Assembly (NCBI RefSeq): GCF_910591885.1
Contig: NC_063285.1
Span: 2,046,001-2,110,000, forward strand
Reading direction: 5' to 3'
Origin: Bombus terrestris
Taxonomy: Eukaryota > Arthropoda > Insecta > Hymenoptera > Apidae
Length of the DNA stretch: 64,000 bases
Every line of letters begins with the position of its first letter. Position 1 is the first letter of the stretch. The notes below the pieces were generated by a model. That model was not told the DNA's origin and did not search any database. It saw only the letters and a list, made by a program, of their open reading frames with translations. A program made the position numbers and the translations under genes. Positions 31,755 to 42,109 of the stretch are shown here, piece after piece.

Positions 31755-32200
31755 CACTGGGCGTGTGTGGAGACACTGAGTGCGGGTGCATTGACGTAAT
31801 AGGTGTGTATGAAGACACTGAATGCGAGTGCAGTGTATGGAGACACTGAACACGAGTGCATTGATGTAATAGGCGTGTATGGAGACACTGAATGCGAGTG
31901 CAGTGTATGGAGACACTGAACACGAGTGCATTGATGTAATAGGCGTGTATGGAGACACTGAATGCTAGTGTGTGGTCACACTAGGCTTATGTGGGAATAT
32001 CGAATGCTAGTGTGTGGTCGCACTAGGCTTGTGTGGAAATATCGAATGCTAGTGTGTGGTCGCACTAGGCTTGTGTGGAAATATCGAATGCTAGTGTGTG
32101 GTCGCACTAGGCTTGTGTGGAAATATCGAATGCTAGTGTGTGGTCGCACTAGGCTTGTGTGCTAGTGTATGGTAACACTAGGCTTGTGTGGAAACACTGT
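31755..32200. repeat. Two minisatellites, 70-bp and 42-bp units, in the gypsy 3' region
   Basis: TTGATGTAATAGGC-type phrases recur at 31791, 31861 and 31931 (70-base period). From about 31965 to 32165 a 42-base unit containing GCTAGTGTGTGGTCGCACTA repeats about five times and keeps an open frame because 42 is divisible by three. The arrays lie between the integrase end and the 3' LTR, where a third gene would be in an env-bearing element; there is no such gene. Confidence 0.88.
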
Positions 32201-32222
32201 GTTACATGTCATAGTCATAGTG

Positions 32223-33288
32223 TTAATGATCCTCTGAGATCGGTGTAGTCATATCGTCATTGTCACTGCCATTGTCATCACTACAGACGTCCAACTCAGC
32301 AGGAACGCAACTATTCGGCATTTTTCTTAATCTGTCATGACTGTATTTATACGATCGTTTGCCATCTAATGTCTTTAAAGTATATCTATCCCCTTCCAAA
32401 ATCTCTGCTATTACGAATGGACCCTTGAATTTTGGCTCTAGCTTGGTTTGGTTTCTTTTCTCGTTTTTGCGTGGTACGAAATCGCCGAGGTTAAACCTAA
32501 CCACTTTAGCTTTGTTTCTATCAAATCTTTCTTTGTTGTACTGGGCTTTACTCTCTATGTTCTACGCAGCCTGCTATCTTACATCAGGGATATCGACTTC
32601 CTTTTCCTCGATATTGTCGGGTAGCAATAGGTCGTACGGTCTCGCTGTTCTACCGATTAGTAGTTGTAAAGGGCTCGAATTAGTCACGCGGTTGGTGGTG
32701 CAGTTCAACGCTAGCGGTATTTCCCCAATCGCGTCTTGCCACGGCCGCCCGGTCGTTTCTACTGTCGTGAACGTATTTTCAATGTACGCATAACACACTC
32801 TACCTGTCTATTGGCTCTATCATCGGTCGCTATCGAGTGAACTTTAATTCGTTTGCTTTCGCAGAATTCTCGAAATTCATTACCCTTAGGACATCTTTCC
32901 TGATCTGCTACTATCCGGCAGGGACTTCCGAATAAAATATAGCGGGTTTAAGCGCTTTAATGGTGTTACGGAAATCTATCTTACGAGTACGATGCAGGTA
33001 TACGAATTTAGTGAACACATCGATCAAAACAATGACGTACTCCTTTGAATCGCTTTTACCACTCAACTTGCCTGTTATGTCCATGTGGACCGTATGCCAG
33101 GGTATGCTGGTCTTAGGTATAGGATGTAGTTCGGCTTGTATCTTACCTGAACTAGCTTTCGAAACTTGACAAGCATGACAGTTCTCAATGAATCGGCGAA
33201 CGTACTTCGCCATCCCTTCGAACCAGTAATACCTGTACAGTCTCTCGAGCGTTTTCTCCCAACCTAAGTGCATAATTGACTGGTGCAC
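32223..33288 (-). pseudogene. Gypsy integrase, frameshifted
   Basis: Minus frames: zinc-binding HxxxH…ENCHACQVSK, then the catalytic core with HMDITGKLSG (first D) and IDVFTKFVYLHRT. A frameshift near 32911 follows, then TTGRPWQDAIGEIPLALN and RVTNSSPLQLLIGRTARPYD. The C-terminal part reads FNLGDFVPRKNEKRNQTKLE, then FKGPFVIAEILEGDRYTLK. The order is right for a Ty3/gypsy integrase but it is not continuous. Confidence 0.82.
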
Positions 33289-33645
33289 ATGGTTAATAAC
33301 AGACTATCTAAAACCTCTTAGGACTATAGGTAAACAGAGAGTCCTGCCTTTTCTTTGTATCCTACGGTAAAGAGTACCGGACCGTAATTCGTATGTATTC
33401 GCGATGTCTTCCGCGAGCTCATCGTTTTGCAATTTCTTGACGATTCCCAAGGTTTGAGAATCACGACGTTGTTCGGCTAATAGCTAGTATTCCGATATTT
33501 CGGCCAGATTGATTTCTTTCTCCGCAATTTTATCAATTTTACGGTGGTCTAAATCTACGGGGTTTCGCGAGAAGAAATCTACGTGGGCTGTCCGTTTACT
33601 TTCCAGATACATAATGTCAAAAACAAAAGTCTGCAAGTAGGCCCA

Positions 33646-35016
33646 TCACCGATGGTCCCTGTCATTTAAATGTACTTTATTACTCGACGCTTTCGACGAG
33701 TCGCAATCCGTGACGACAAGAAATTCCCGTCCATGTAGATAGTGACGGAAACGCTCGACTGCGTTTACGACTGCTAACGTCTCTAGTTCGTAGGAATTAT
33801 ACCTAGATTCTGCGAGGGTAGTTCTTTTGCTGTAATACTCTATTGCTTTGCCTTTACCTTCGACTTGATGCGTCAAAATCGCCCCGTAACTCTCCGAGCT
33901 AGCGTCAGTATGTAGTTCTATCGGGTAACTGGGGTCGAATATCATTAACACCGGCGCGTCGGTCAGGGCGGAAACTGCCTGTTGTCTTATTTTCTCGTGC
34001 CTATCTGTCCAAGTTATATTTCTGTTATTTGAGATGAGCGCATACAGGGGTTTGATCACCTGTGAGAATTTAGGGATGAACTTTCGGAAGTACGAAGCTA
34101 AGCCTATGAACTGCCTGGACTGTGTGACGGCTGATGGCACAGGTAAAGAGCTTAAGGTGTGTATTTTACCCGGGTTCGGACGAACTTCTTCGTTATGAAT
34201 TACATATCTCAAATAGAGCACCGATGTCTTTAGAAAAGAACAGTTCGCAATGTTAACAGAGAATCCTGCTTTTACGAGGGTATCTAATACGGTGTTCAGT
34301 CTTCCTAAAGCTTGATCTATCGAGTCGGCAATAATTAGAACGTTATCGAAATAAATAACAACGTACGAATGAGCGAGGTCGCCTAGGGCCTTGCGAATGG
34401 CCCTCCGAAAGACGGACGGCGCAATTTTTCAGTCCAAACGGCATCGTTATCTACTCATATTGTCTGTCGGGAGTAACGAACGCTGTATACTGCGCTGAAT
34501 TAGGATAAGTAGGAATTTGGTGAAACCCGCTGGCCATATCCAGGCTAATAAAATATCTCGCCTCTTGCAATCTCGCGACTTGATCCGCAATAAGGAGTAA
34601 AGGGTACCGATCCGCGACGGTACTTTGATTTAGTTCTCGGGGATCCACTCGTAATCTATCTGAGCCGCTTTCTTCTTCACGAGTTACGTAAGGCTCGCGA
34701 ATGGCGAATTACTAGGCCTTATGATCTTTGCTTTAATTAAAACGCTTATTTTCTCACGTACCGCTCTTCGGTCCTCCTCACTAAATCTATAAGAACTTCC
34801 TCGTACGGTGATGTTAGGATCAATTAATCGTATTTCTAACCGGCCTGTATTTACGCGAATACGTAGGGAATCCGTAACGAATGAATCTTTGAATTTGTCG
34901 AGAAGAGAAATTGATCGACTTTTATTATTACCATGTACATCAGTGTCAGCTTCATTAACGACGATCTCGTTTGCAGTGGTTTCATTACAGACATTAATTA
35001 TTTTTGTTTTACACAT
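33646..35016 (-). pseudogene. Gypsy reverse transcriptase and RNase H, decayed
   Basis: Minus frames: IIRPSNSPFAS, VDPRELNQSTVADRYPLLLI, FISLDMASGFHQIP and MPFGLKN. The catalytic box reads VVIYFDNV, so the second aspartate of the Y-x-D-D motif is N. Then AGFSVNIANCSF and QFIGLASYFRKFIPKF, and RNase H text IELHTDASSESYGAIL and ESRYNSYELETLAVVNAVE. Several frameshifts (near 34225-34450, 34650) and the YFDN change make it inactive. Confidence 0.85.
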
Positions 35017-35229
35017 AGCGAGGCTATTTTGTGTAATGTTACGTCAAAACCCAGACTTAGAGTTCCGCAACTAATCGCGATATCATATTTTAGATAACTA
35101 TCAGCAAGGACATGAGAAATTGTCTTCGATGTAAAAATCATTAATACACACGATGAACAAATGGGAGGCGTATGTTTAATACAAGTATTTCCTGCTCCTC
35201 GCATTACTAATATGTCAGTCATTCTTTTG

Positions 35230-35571
35230 CCAGAAATCTCGAGGCCACGGACTCTTTAATTAGTGAACGCTCGGCTCCCGAATCGGAGTAAAATGGAAAC
35301 GACTCACCCAGATGACTTGATCTACCCGATGATGCTTCCAGTACGTAGAAGTCGACTCGCCACTTGTTATTGAAATTATGGTTTTCTTTCATAATCAGGT
35401 TGACAGTTGCGCCCCGTGCAGCGGGGTCGGAACGTGCGATTTTAAGGGTTAAAACGTGGTAGCGAAAACTTGTTAGGTTTCACACTCGATTTTGCACTAG
35501 CGACTGGGTTACTCGCGCACGATGGTCGTAAGTTCTAACACTGTTATAATCGGCACTGATCCCACTTCTGA
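35230..35571 (-). pseudogene. Gypsy protease remnant and primer site region
   Basis: Minus text WRVDFYVLEASSGRSSH and then FYSDSGAERSLIKESVA contains the aspartic protease D-S-G-A site (plus about 35269-35294). Between it and the LTR no gag is seen. Directly inside the LTR the minus strand reads TCAGAAGTGGGATC, which could pair with an internal 3' part of tRNA-Leu; this primer assignment is tentative. Confidence 0.6.
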
Positions 35572-36580
35572 TGTCGGGTTGGGGTTACGATTAGAGTTAG
35601 GGTTGAGGGCGTAAACGAATCCCTATTGACACTAGACGTGATCACTATGCAATAGAGGAGATATTTACTAGTGCAAACATGACCATGTTGGAATTGGACA
35701 AGTAATCGCGATAAATTGACACTCGAGAAGCTAATGACAATGATCCTAGGCTCAATAACGAATCCACGGTCATCGGGATGACGAACTCTACTCTTCTTTA
35801 GCGTCTAAGTTGTACTCAATGTTAATGCGTGGGGCAATCACTACGTATCCGAGAGTTACTTGAATCGTCGTCGAGATCGTACCGGGGAGTGTCTCTCCGT
35901 CGCGGTGATGCTGTCGAAGAAAACTATGACGGGTGTGCCTAAGGGCACGAGATCATCGGATTCGCGGAGAAAAGTCTTCGCTCGAAGGGTGAGGGAAATT
36001 GACGTTGCTGTTAATTGGTCAATTTCCATGTTGGTGGTTAGAGAAAGATATTAGCTGTCCTTGGGGAGAGTTGCTAGCGAGAAGCGTCGTTCGTGGAAGG
36101 ATAGATTTCTCTTATCTTCCCGTAGTTGGGGCACGGGCCATTTGTCTATTTGAGAGACTTTGTGTAATTGAAATTTAATATTCGTAGCGGGTCCTCGCCC
36201 AGCTAAACATATACTGTGAAGATGCGTTGGCATCTGGCAATCGTCTTACCCGAAGGACAAAGTCTGCGTGTGGCGAGCCACGGGACAGAAATCGTTGAAA
36301 TGTTTACCGTCGTGCCCCGTCCCAAGTATTTCTTTTAAGGAGAGCTATAGAATTACTTCATGCCTTTGTTAGACAAAACGTTCATCCCTTGACCGCGACT
36401 ACGTTCGGCGACCGGTTGTCACCTCGAGCCCGAGCTCACTATCATAAATTTCGAATAAGTACAGTCGGATCGAATTACAACAGTTTCTTAGTGCGGCTAT
36501 GATGAAATCTGGGTTACAGCGCTAAAGGGGTCCTCCCACCGCTCCAAAGGGGAGGCTCCGGTGTTCTTTCATCTCCGACA
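35572..36580 (-). repeat. Gypsy 5' LTR (1009 bp)
   Basis: TGTCGGGTTGGGGTTACG to CATCTCCGACA, same length as the partner LTR, offset by exactly 5186 bases throughout. It is followed by TATATATA, the right half of the split TA repeat of the R1-like 5' UTR. Confidence 0.9.
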
Positions 36581-36613
36581 TATATATATATACGTATATA
36601 AGACAAGCACAAT

Positions 36614-38431
36614 ATGGACAAGTACTGTAAGTCAAGTAAACTTACGGCTCAGGGGGTTTCGGAGCTTCCAGGCCCCGTCGGGGATTCGAGCAGCGTCCCA
36701 GGCTCGACCCGACGGTCACCCAACGACTGGACGAACGGCGAGGGGAAGGTCGATCCCAGGGCCTCCCCTCGTTCGGTAAACACGACCGGGGACCAAGAAA
36801 CACCCGCAGTTGTCACAGAGGAAATGACGGGCATGAAAAGCACTAGAAGATGCCTCGAATTTGATGAAGACAACGCGGGAATCATCGAGGATGTCGAGAT
36901 GCCAATGCAGGCACTCAAGGACAAGACACCACTCACCGAAAAGGCGACCCGAATCGCCAAGGAAAGAATCTTCAGAGGTGACAAGATCACCAGATATATG
37001 AGAAAGTCCCCAGTGGAGGGGGGCGCGTGCATGACAACGAGAAGCCTGGCCAGGAGCCAGCCGGGGGCAACGAGGGACGAAGCGGCCAGCACCTCGGAGC
37101 CAGACACGCCGGCGGAAATGTCGGACAGCGGCAGCGAAGCGGCGGCACCAAGAGAATGGCTCAGGAGGAAGGCCATGGCGAACAGAGCAACGGCCGAGAC
37201 CGAAGGCAACGACGAGGACAGCATCGTCATTAAGATGAGCGAATGGAAGGCGATGACGGAAATCATCACAGAAGTCTTCCGCGAAATCCAACACATAGGT
37301 AGCAGACTCTACCTCATGAGCAAAAAGGATACCGACATCAAGAAAAGGAGGGACGCCATCAGTAAAAAAGCAATCAAGCTCCACTCGATGTTGGACGAGA
37401 TGAGGCTCAAGAGGAACGCGAGGGCAGTCACGGCCACCAGGATGACCACCCCTCCGGGGAGGACTGAGGAGAAGGAAGGAAAAAGGAAGGAGATATCGCC
37501 CGTCGAGGGGAAGGGAGACACCAAGAGAAAGAGACCGACGACCGCGGAGGCCTCCTACGCAGGAGCCTGTGCCGGCAACACCTCAGTAAAAGCGACTACG
37601 GAATGCACGGACAGCGATGTAAAGGAAGACTGGATCCCTGCCCGCGGAAGGAGAGGAAAAGGAACGGACACCCCGACGGTGGTCAGGAAGGCGAACGCAG
37701 GAAGGGCGGCATTGGACAAGCCAAGGAGGCCGGAGGGACCGAAGAGGATACGTAACAGACCCGAAGCCATCCTCGTCAAAGTAGGGCAGGACAAGGAGTG
37801 GATCCAGGTCTACAAAGACTTGATGGGGGCAAGGGAATCCCTCAAAGAGAGCTGCGGGATCAGGAGGACCAGAACAGGTGACATCCTGATCGAGCTGAAA
37901 GCAGGTAGCAACGCCAAAAAGACCGCGGCGGATATGAACACGGCGCTAAGAGGCAAGGTGAGAGCGCTACCAATGCGCGACAAGACCTCCGTAGAGATCA
38001 GGGATATAGACCCGCTCGTAGGCAAGGAAGAACTAGCCAGGGAGATAGTAGAGCAACTGGGCGTAAGCGACATCACTGAGGTCGAAGTAAAGACCCTAAA
38101 AATGGCGCCGTGGGGCACCCAATCGGCAATAGTGACGATGCCGAAAGCCTACCTGGCCAAAGAGGGGGCGAGCCGGAAGATCAGAACCGGCTTGACGATA
38201 GCCTCGATAAAGGCACTACCAAATGTGGTAAAGTGCTTCAGATGTCACATGTTTGGGCATATCGCGAACAAGTGCACGGCGATAAGCCCTGGAAAGGAGA
38301 TTTGCAGGAAGTGCGGAGCCAAAGACCACACGATAGCTGACTGCGTCAACGCACCCTGCTGCTCCATCTGCAGCAAGGAGAAAGGAGTGAAATTTGACCA
38401 CGTAACCGGATCCCTGGCTTGTCCAGAATAG
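36614..38431 (+). CDS. R1-like retrotransposon ORF1 protein (605 aa)
   Basis: Gag-like nucleic-acid-binding protein of the non-LTR element. The N-terminal half is charged and low in hydrophobic residues; a conserved-looking segment EAILVKVGQDKEWIQVYKDL lies before the C-terminal region. The C-terminus has CCHC knuckles: C541-C544-H549-C554 (KCFRCHMFGHIANKC) and C564-C567-H572-C577, followed by a third cysteine/histidine cluster (APCCSICSKEKG…H…C). Such triple knuckles are usual in ORF1 of R1/I/Jockey-group elements and coat the RNA template. The ATG at 36614 is the first after the TA repeat. ORF2 starts 23 bases after the stop. The gypsy LTR now sits 33 bases upstream. A related fragment is at 46281-46816. 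Confidence 0.9.
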   Translation: MDKYCKSSKLTAQGVSELPGPVGDSSSVPGSTRRSPNDWTNGEGKVDPRASPRSVNTTGDQETPAVVTEEMTGMKSTRRCLEFDEDNAGIIEDVEMPMQALKDKTPLTEKATRIAKERIFRGDKITRYMRKSPVEGGACMTTRSLARSQPGATRDEAASTSEPDTPAEMSDSGSEAAAPREWLRRKAMANRATAETEGNDEDSIVIKMSEWKAMTEIITEVFREIQHIGSRLYLMSKKDTDIKKRRDAISKKAIKLHSMLDEMRLKRNARAVTATRMTTPPGRTEEKEGKRKEISPVEGKGDTKRKRPTTAEASYAGACAGNTSVKATTECTDSDVKEDWIPARGRRGKGTDTPTVVRKANAGRAALDKPRRPEGPKRIRNRPEAILVKVGQDKEWIQVYKDLMGARESLKESCGIRRTRTGDILIELKAGSNAKKTAADMNTALRGKVRALPMRDKTSVEIRDIDPLVGKEELAREIVEQLGVSDITEVEVKTLKMAPWGTQSAIVTMPKAYLAKEGASRKIRTGLTIASIKALPNVVKCFRCHMFGHIANKCTAISPGKEICRKCGAKDHTIADCVNAPCCSICSKEKGVKFDHVTGSLACPE

Positions 38432-38454
38432 AGAAGGCGGTTGAAAGCGGGTAA

Positions 38455-41400
38455 ATGAGGATACTGCAGATAAACCTCAATAGATGCAAGCTGGCGCAGG
38501 ACATGATGCACCAATGCGCGATCGAACTTAGGCCGGATATAATAATAATTTCCGAGCCGAACAGGCAGCTACCGCACTGGTTTAATGACACCAAAGGAGA
38601 CGCCTCGATATGGGTCACACTCCTCAATGGCAAGCTGCCTGATGAAACATCGGAGGTCACGAGCGACGGGATAGTGGGCGTCCGTGTTGGCGACGTCTTC
38701 TGCTTCAGCGGATACTGTTCGCCCAACATAAACAAGCCAGCATACTGCAAATACATAGACACGCTGTCGGCTATGACGAAGAGTGTTACTAGAAGACACG
38801 ACAAGGTCGTCGTGGCCGGAGACTTCAACGCAAAGTCAACCTGTTGGGGAGGATCGACCACAGACAAGAGAGGGAGAGTCTTAATGGAGGCACTAAGCGC
38901 CCACCGGGTGTTTCCATTGAGGCTCAAGGAAAAGTACACTTTCTTCATGAACGGGAAGACGAGCTTCCCCGACATAATGAGCGTATCCAACAAGGTCAGC
39001 GAGATACACGCCGGAAGCGCGGTCTTAGACAAATACTCGGCCTCGGACCATCTGTACGTGCTCCACAGGTTTAAGACGAGAAGGACCCGAACCGTATCGA
39101 AGTTCTACAGGTACGTGACCAAGGACATGTCGCCGGAGGAGTTCCTGAGCAGATTCGACGTCACACTGAAGAAGGAGGACCTCAACGCGGCTAGCGGTGA
39201 GGATGGGGCCGAGCTCTTGCAAAAGAGCATAGAAGGTGCGTGCGAAGGGACGCTAAGGAAGTCGAACGGCGCAGCGAGCCACAAGTACGCGAACTACTGG
39301 TGGAACCAGAGGATCGCGGAACTGAGAGCGCAGGCGCACAAAGCGCTCAGGAAGGTGACGAGAGAAAGAAAGAAGAACGCCGGCAACACCGAGCCCCTCG
39401 TCAACGCCTTCAAGGAGATCCGTAGGCAGTTAAAAAAGGAGATCGCCTGTAGCAAAAAAACAGCTTGGGCAGAATACTGCAAGATACTGGAGAGCGACCC
39501 TTGGGGCAAACCCTATCGCACGGTCATGAAGAAATGTAAAAGCAAGGGACCAACAAACGACATGCCGATCGACATGGTGAAGGCAGTCCTACAGAGGCTA
39601 TTCACCTTGGGACACGGACCCCCCCATTATGAGGGCCGCGAAGAGGCAGAGACCGAAGAAGAAGGAGATATTAGCCTCAGCGTCGCCATCGGCGAAGGCG
39701 ATGTCGTCGATGCCCCCGGAAGAATGAACACCAAGAAGGCTGCAGGAGTCGATGGCGTGCCGGGCGAGATCGCGAAGCTGGTAGCGAGTCGCAGGAGCGA
39801 GCTCGTGACAAGGGCGTTCAACGGCATCACCGAATCAGGAAGGATCCCAGACTGCTGGAAGACGGCCAGAGTAATACTGCTAAGGAAACCGGGAAAGGAT
39901 CCCAGTCTCCCCAACGCGTACCGGCCGATAAGCATACTCCCAACCATGAGCAAGATCTGGGAAAAATGCTTTAAGAGGATCATCAGGAGATGCATCGGGA
40001 CGGACCCGTTCCATCGGAGGCAATATGGCTTCAGAAAGAAGAGGAGCACGGTAGATGCCATCACGCAGGTGATGAAGTTTGCCAACATCTGCAAACAGAA
40101 GATGGTAATATGCGTGATGATCACCCTGGATATTAGCAATGCCTTCAATTCGCTCAGCTGGAAGAGCATATACGAGGAATTTGACAAGAGGAAGCTGCCA
40201 TGGAAGGTCAAAAGACTAATCGGCAGTTACCTATCCGGAAGGAGGATCATCGTGAGCAACCAGCACGGCACGGTGGAGCACGAGGTGGCGGCGGGAGTCC
40301 CGCAGGGATCCATCCTCGGACCATTCCTGTGGAACTTGGTATACGACCGGTTGCTCGAGAGACTCGACAACATGCCAATGGTCAGAGCAACCGCCTTCGC
40401 GGATGATCTGGCCATCACATGTTCCGTCGGGAGGAGCGAAGATGCCTCCGTCAAGGTCAACACGATGCTAAGGATCGCCAACGATTGGTGCATGAGTGTC
40501 GGGCTCACCCTGGCGAGGGAAAAGACGGAGGTTATGCTCATCACAAGCTTGCGAGTGCCGAGAGTGGTGAAACTCAGGTTGGGCCCCTCGGACATCGAAA
40601 CGGTCGACCGCATCAGGTATCTCGGAGTCGTCATCGACTCCAGTCGGAGGTTCGGTGCGCATATCGAGATGGTGTGTAACAGAGCCGACAAGTTAATAGG
40701 AGCCCTTAGGGGAATCCTACCCAACTTCAATGGGCCGCCCAGCCTGGCTCGTAGGCTCTACTACAATGTGTGGGAGTCCATCGTAACCTATGGAGCACCG
40801 GTGTGGGCTAGAGCAGCGAATACCGATAAGAACTGGAAAAAGCTGAAACGAGCACAACGAACGGCCCTGTGCATAACAACGACGGCATACCGTACCGTCT
40901 CCCACGCGGCACTTTGTGTGTTGACCGGGAATCTCCCGATCTACATAAAGATAAAGATGCTCGGAGAGACCTACGAGAGGAACAAGAACCATGGGACCAG
41001 GATTGGCACGGATGACGGCTCCAAGCTGAAGGAGGAACTGGAGGCGATTCGCAAGAAGGCCCAAGAGGATTGGCAGAAGGAGTGGAACAACTACAAAAAA
41101 GATAATATCACAAAGAAGCTAATACCGAGTGCGTTGCTATTCACCAAAAGGAAGATGGACATCGATCACCACACCATGCAGCTGCTAACCGGGCATGGGA
41201 GCTTCGGTGTCTATAGGAAAAGGATTGGCAGGGACAGCGACAGCAACTGCCTCGACTGCGGAGACCCGAACGACGATGCAGAGCACGCCCTATTCGCGTG
41301 CCCGAAGTGGACGGACAGAAGGATCGAGCTGGAGAACGCTTTGGGCGGGAAGATAGACGTGGGCAATCTGATCGCCACGGTGACCGCCAAGGACGAGAGC

Positions 41401-41601
41401 TGGAATAAATTCAGGCAATTCTGCAAGACCGTCATGTGTCACAGGAGGGTGACAGGGAGGGCCTGGGAAGAGGCAAGGAGGAGAACGAGCGAAACAACAA
41501 CTACGCGGAGCAATGAGGGCAAGATCATGAAACAACGGCAAACCGTAGAAGGAGACCAGCCCAGTATTCTGAACTGGCTGAGAGGACGACATGAGCAGTA
41601 A
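38455..41601 (+). CDS. R1-like retrotransposon ORF2: endonuclease and reverse transcriptase (1048 aa)
   Basis: An apurinic-type endonuclease domain comes first (MRILQINLNRCK, then GDFNAK with D near residue 123, and SASDHL with D-H near 198-199). The RT domain follows: KPGKDPSLPNAYRPISILP, YGFRKKRST, LDISNAFNSL, GVPQGSILGPFLWN and the catalytic FADD at about 648-651. A thumb segment YGAPVWAR follows, then the C-terminal zinc cluster (CLDCG near 932, DAEHALFACPKW). All catalytic motifs are present and the frame is open to the TAA, so this protein looks functional. It nicks the target and primes reverse transcription there. It is expressed from the bicistronic RNA after ORF1. Opposite-strand frames over this gene are shadows. 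Confidence 0.94.
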   Translation: MRILQINLNRCKLAQDMMHQCAIELRPDIIIISEPNRQLPHWFNDTKGDASIWVTLLNGKLPDETSEVTSDGIVGVRVGDVFCFSGYCSPNINKPAYCKYIDTLSAMTKSVTRRHDKVVVAGDFNAKSTCWGGSTTDKRGRVLMEALSAHRVFPLRLKEKYTFFMNGKTSFPDIMSVSNKVSEIHAGSAVLDKYSASDHLYVLHRFKTRRTRTVSKFYRYVTKDMSPEEFLSRFDVTLKKEDLNAASGEDGAELLQKSIEGACEGTLRKSNGAASHKYANYWWNQRIAELRAQAHKALRKVTRERKKNAGNTEPLVNAFKEIRRQLKKEIACSKKTAWAEYCKILESDPWGKPYRTVMKKCKSKGPTNDMPIDMVKAVLQRLFTLGHGPPHYEGREEAETEEEGDISLSVAIGEGDVVDAPGRMNTKKAAGVDGVPGEIAKLVASRRSELVTRAFNGITESGRIPDCWKTARVILLRKPGKDPSLPNAYRPISILPTMSKIWEKCFKRIIRRCIGTDPFHRRQYGFRKKRSTVDAITQVMKFANICKQKMVICVMITLDISNAFNSLSWKSIYEEFDKRKLPWKVKRLIGSYLSGRRIIVSNQHGTVEHEVAAGVPQGSILGPFLWNLVYDRLLERLDNMPMVRATAFADDLAITCSVGRSEDASVKVNTMLRIANDWCMSVGLTLAREKTEVMLITSLRVPRVVKLRLGPSDIETVDRIRYLGVVIDSSRRFGAHIEMVCNRADKLIGALRGILPNFNGPPSLARRLYYNVWESIVTYGAPVWARAANTDKNWKKLKRAQRTALCITTTAYRTVSHAALCVLTGNLPIYIKIKMLGETYERNKNHGTRIGTDDGSKLKEELEAIRKKAQEDWQKEWNNYKKDNITKKLIPSALLFTKRKMDIDHHTMQLLTGHGSFGVYRKRIGRDSDSNCLDCGDPNDDAEHALFACPKWTDRRIELENALGGKIDVGNLIATVTAKDESWNKFRQFCKTVMCHRRVTGRAWEEARRRTSETTTTRSNEGKIMKQRQTVEGDQPSILNWLRGRHEQ

Positions 41602-41804
41602 CTGCCCGAAGAAGTAGACACAACGGGGCACGAAAGGACAACTCTGATGACTGCCGACAGGTTTTACCGGGGTTGTCTGCCCCCTAAGCGGAGGAAGAAG
41701 GAGGAGGGGTTTTTAGTGGGTATGGCAACGACATCCGACCGACTCCCACATAACCCAGTGATGCGGGTCACTGGGCATGCGTAATAGCATTTTCCCCTCC
41801 CCAC

Positions 41805-41854
<50 letters not shown>
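41602..41854 (+). other. R1-like 3' UTR and 48-base poly(A)
   Basis: About 205 bases of 3' UTR followed by A at 41807-41854, then the target duplication. The long pure A run suggests little time for erosion. Confidence 0.9.
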
Positions 41855-41859
<5 letters not shown>

Positions 41860-41868
41860 CGTTAATAT

Positions 41869-42109
41869 AAATTATATCATTGATTCATGTGTTAATTTTT
41901 CTAACATGTGCTAAAAATGAACCCCTCAATCAAAGAATGCTAATACATGATAACTACCGCTTGTAATTATACTTATTAAAATTTTTTTAACAATTTTATT
42001 TCGATATGTTTGTTGCTTACGAAGGCTATGTATATATACAGTTTTGTTTTTCGTTTAATATTTACTCCCAAACGTAGAACTTACTTAGCAAACTACGTAC
42101 TGATAAAGT
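41869..42109. other. 3' flank of the host gene on the minus strand
   Basis: AT-rich sequence between the R1-like insertion and the stop codon at 42110-42112. It is probably 3' UTR or downstream flank; no other feature is seen. Confidence 0.5.

Larger units (their letters stand above)
30386..36580 (-). mobile_element. Ty3/gypsy element with 1009-bp LTRs, gag-less
   Basis: Two LTRs of exactly 1009 bases (30386-31394 and 35572-36580), TGTCGG…CCGACA, enclose 4.2 kb. The two copies look nearly identical (one C/G difference seen at their start). Flanking TATA fits a 4-bp duplication but lies in a TA repeat, so it is weak evidence. Pol remnants run on the minus strand: protease, RT, RNase H, integrase. 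I find no gag between the right LTR and the protease, and frameshifts and stops break pol. The copy therefore moved recently but is defective, probably by borrowing proteins from relatives. Confidence 0.88.
29920..41854 (+). mobile_element. R1-like non-LTR retrotransposon, full length, split by a gypsy element
   Basis: AAGAGAACGTTAATAT at 29904-29919 recurs as GAGAACGTTAATAT directly after the 48-base poly(A) at 41855-41868, so everything between is one insertion with a 14-16 bp target duplication. In order: a 5' UTR (29920-30385) ending in a TA repeat, a gypsy insertion (30386-36580), ORF1 (36614-38431), ORF2 (38455-41601), a 3' UTR and poly(A). Without the gypsy part the element is about 5.7 kb. 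Both ORFs are open over their full length, so the element was young when the gypsy hit its 5' UTR. R1-clade assignment is from the ORF motifs; the target is not rDNA. Confidence 0.88.

Noticed and set aside
31741..32165. CRISPR-like direct repeats
   Set aside because: Units are contiguous tandem repeats without unique spacers, inside a eukaryotic LTR element.
30674..36233. Small frames repeated at 30674/35860 and 30865/36051
   Set aside because: They are within the two gypsy LTRs and have no protein-like conservation.
36649..37384. Long minus-strand open frames (215 and 222 codons) opposite R1-like ORF1
   Set aside because: They mirror the GC-rich codon use of ORF1 and show no recognisable domain.
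38346..40730. Long minus-strand open frames opposite ORF2 (228, 194 and 167 codons)
   Set aside because: Antisense shadows of an intact endonuclease/RT gene; hydrophobic composition arises from the reverse complement.
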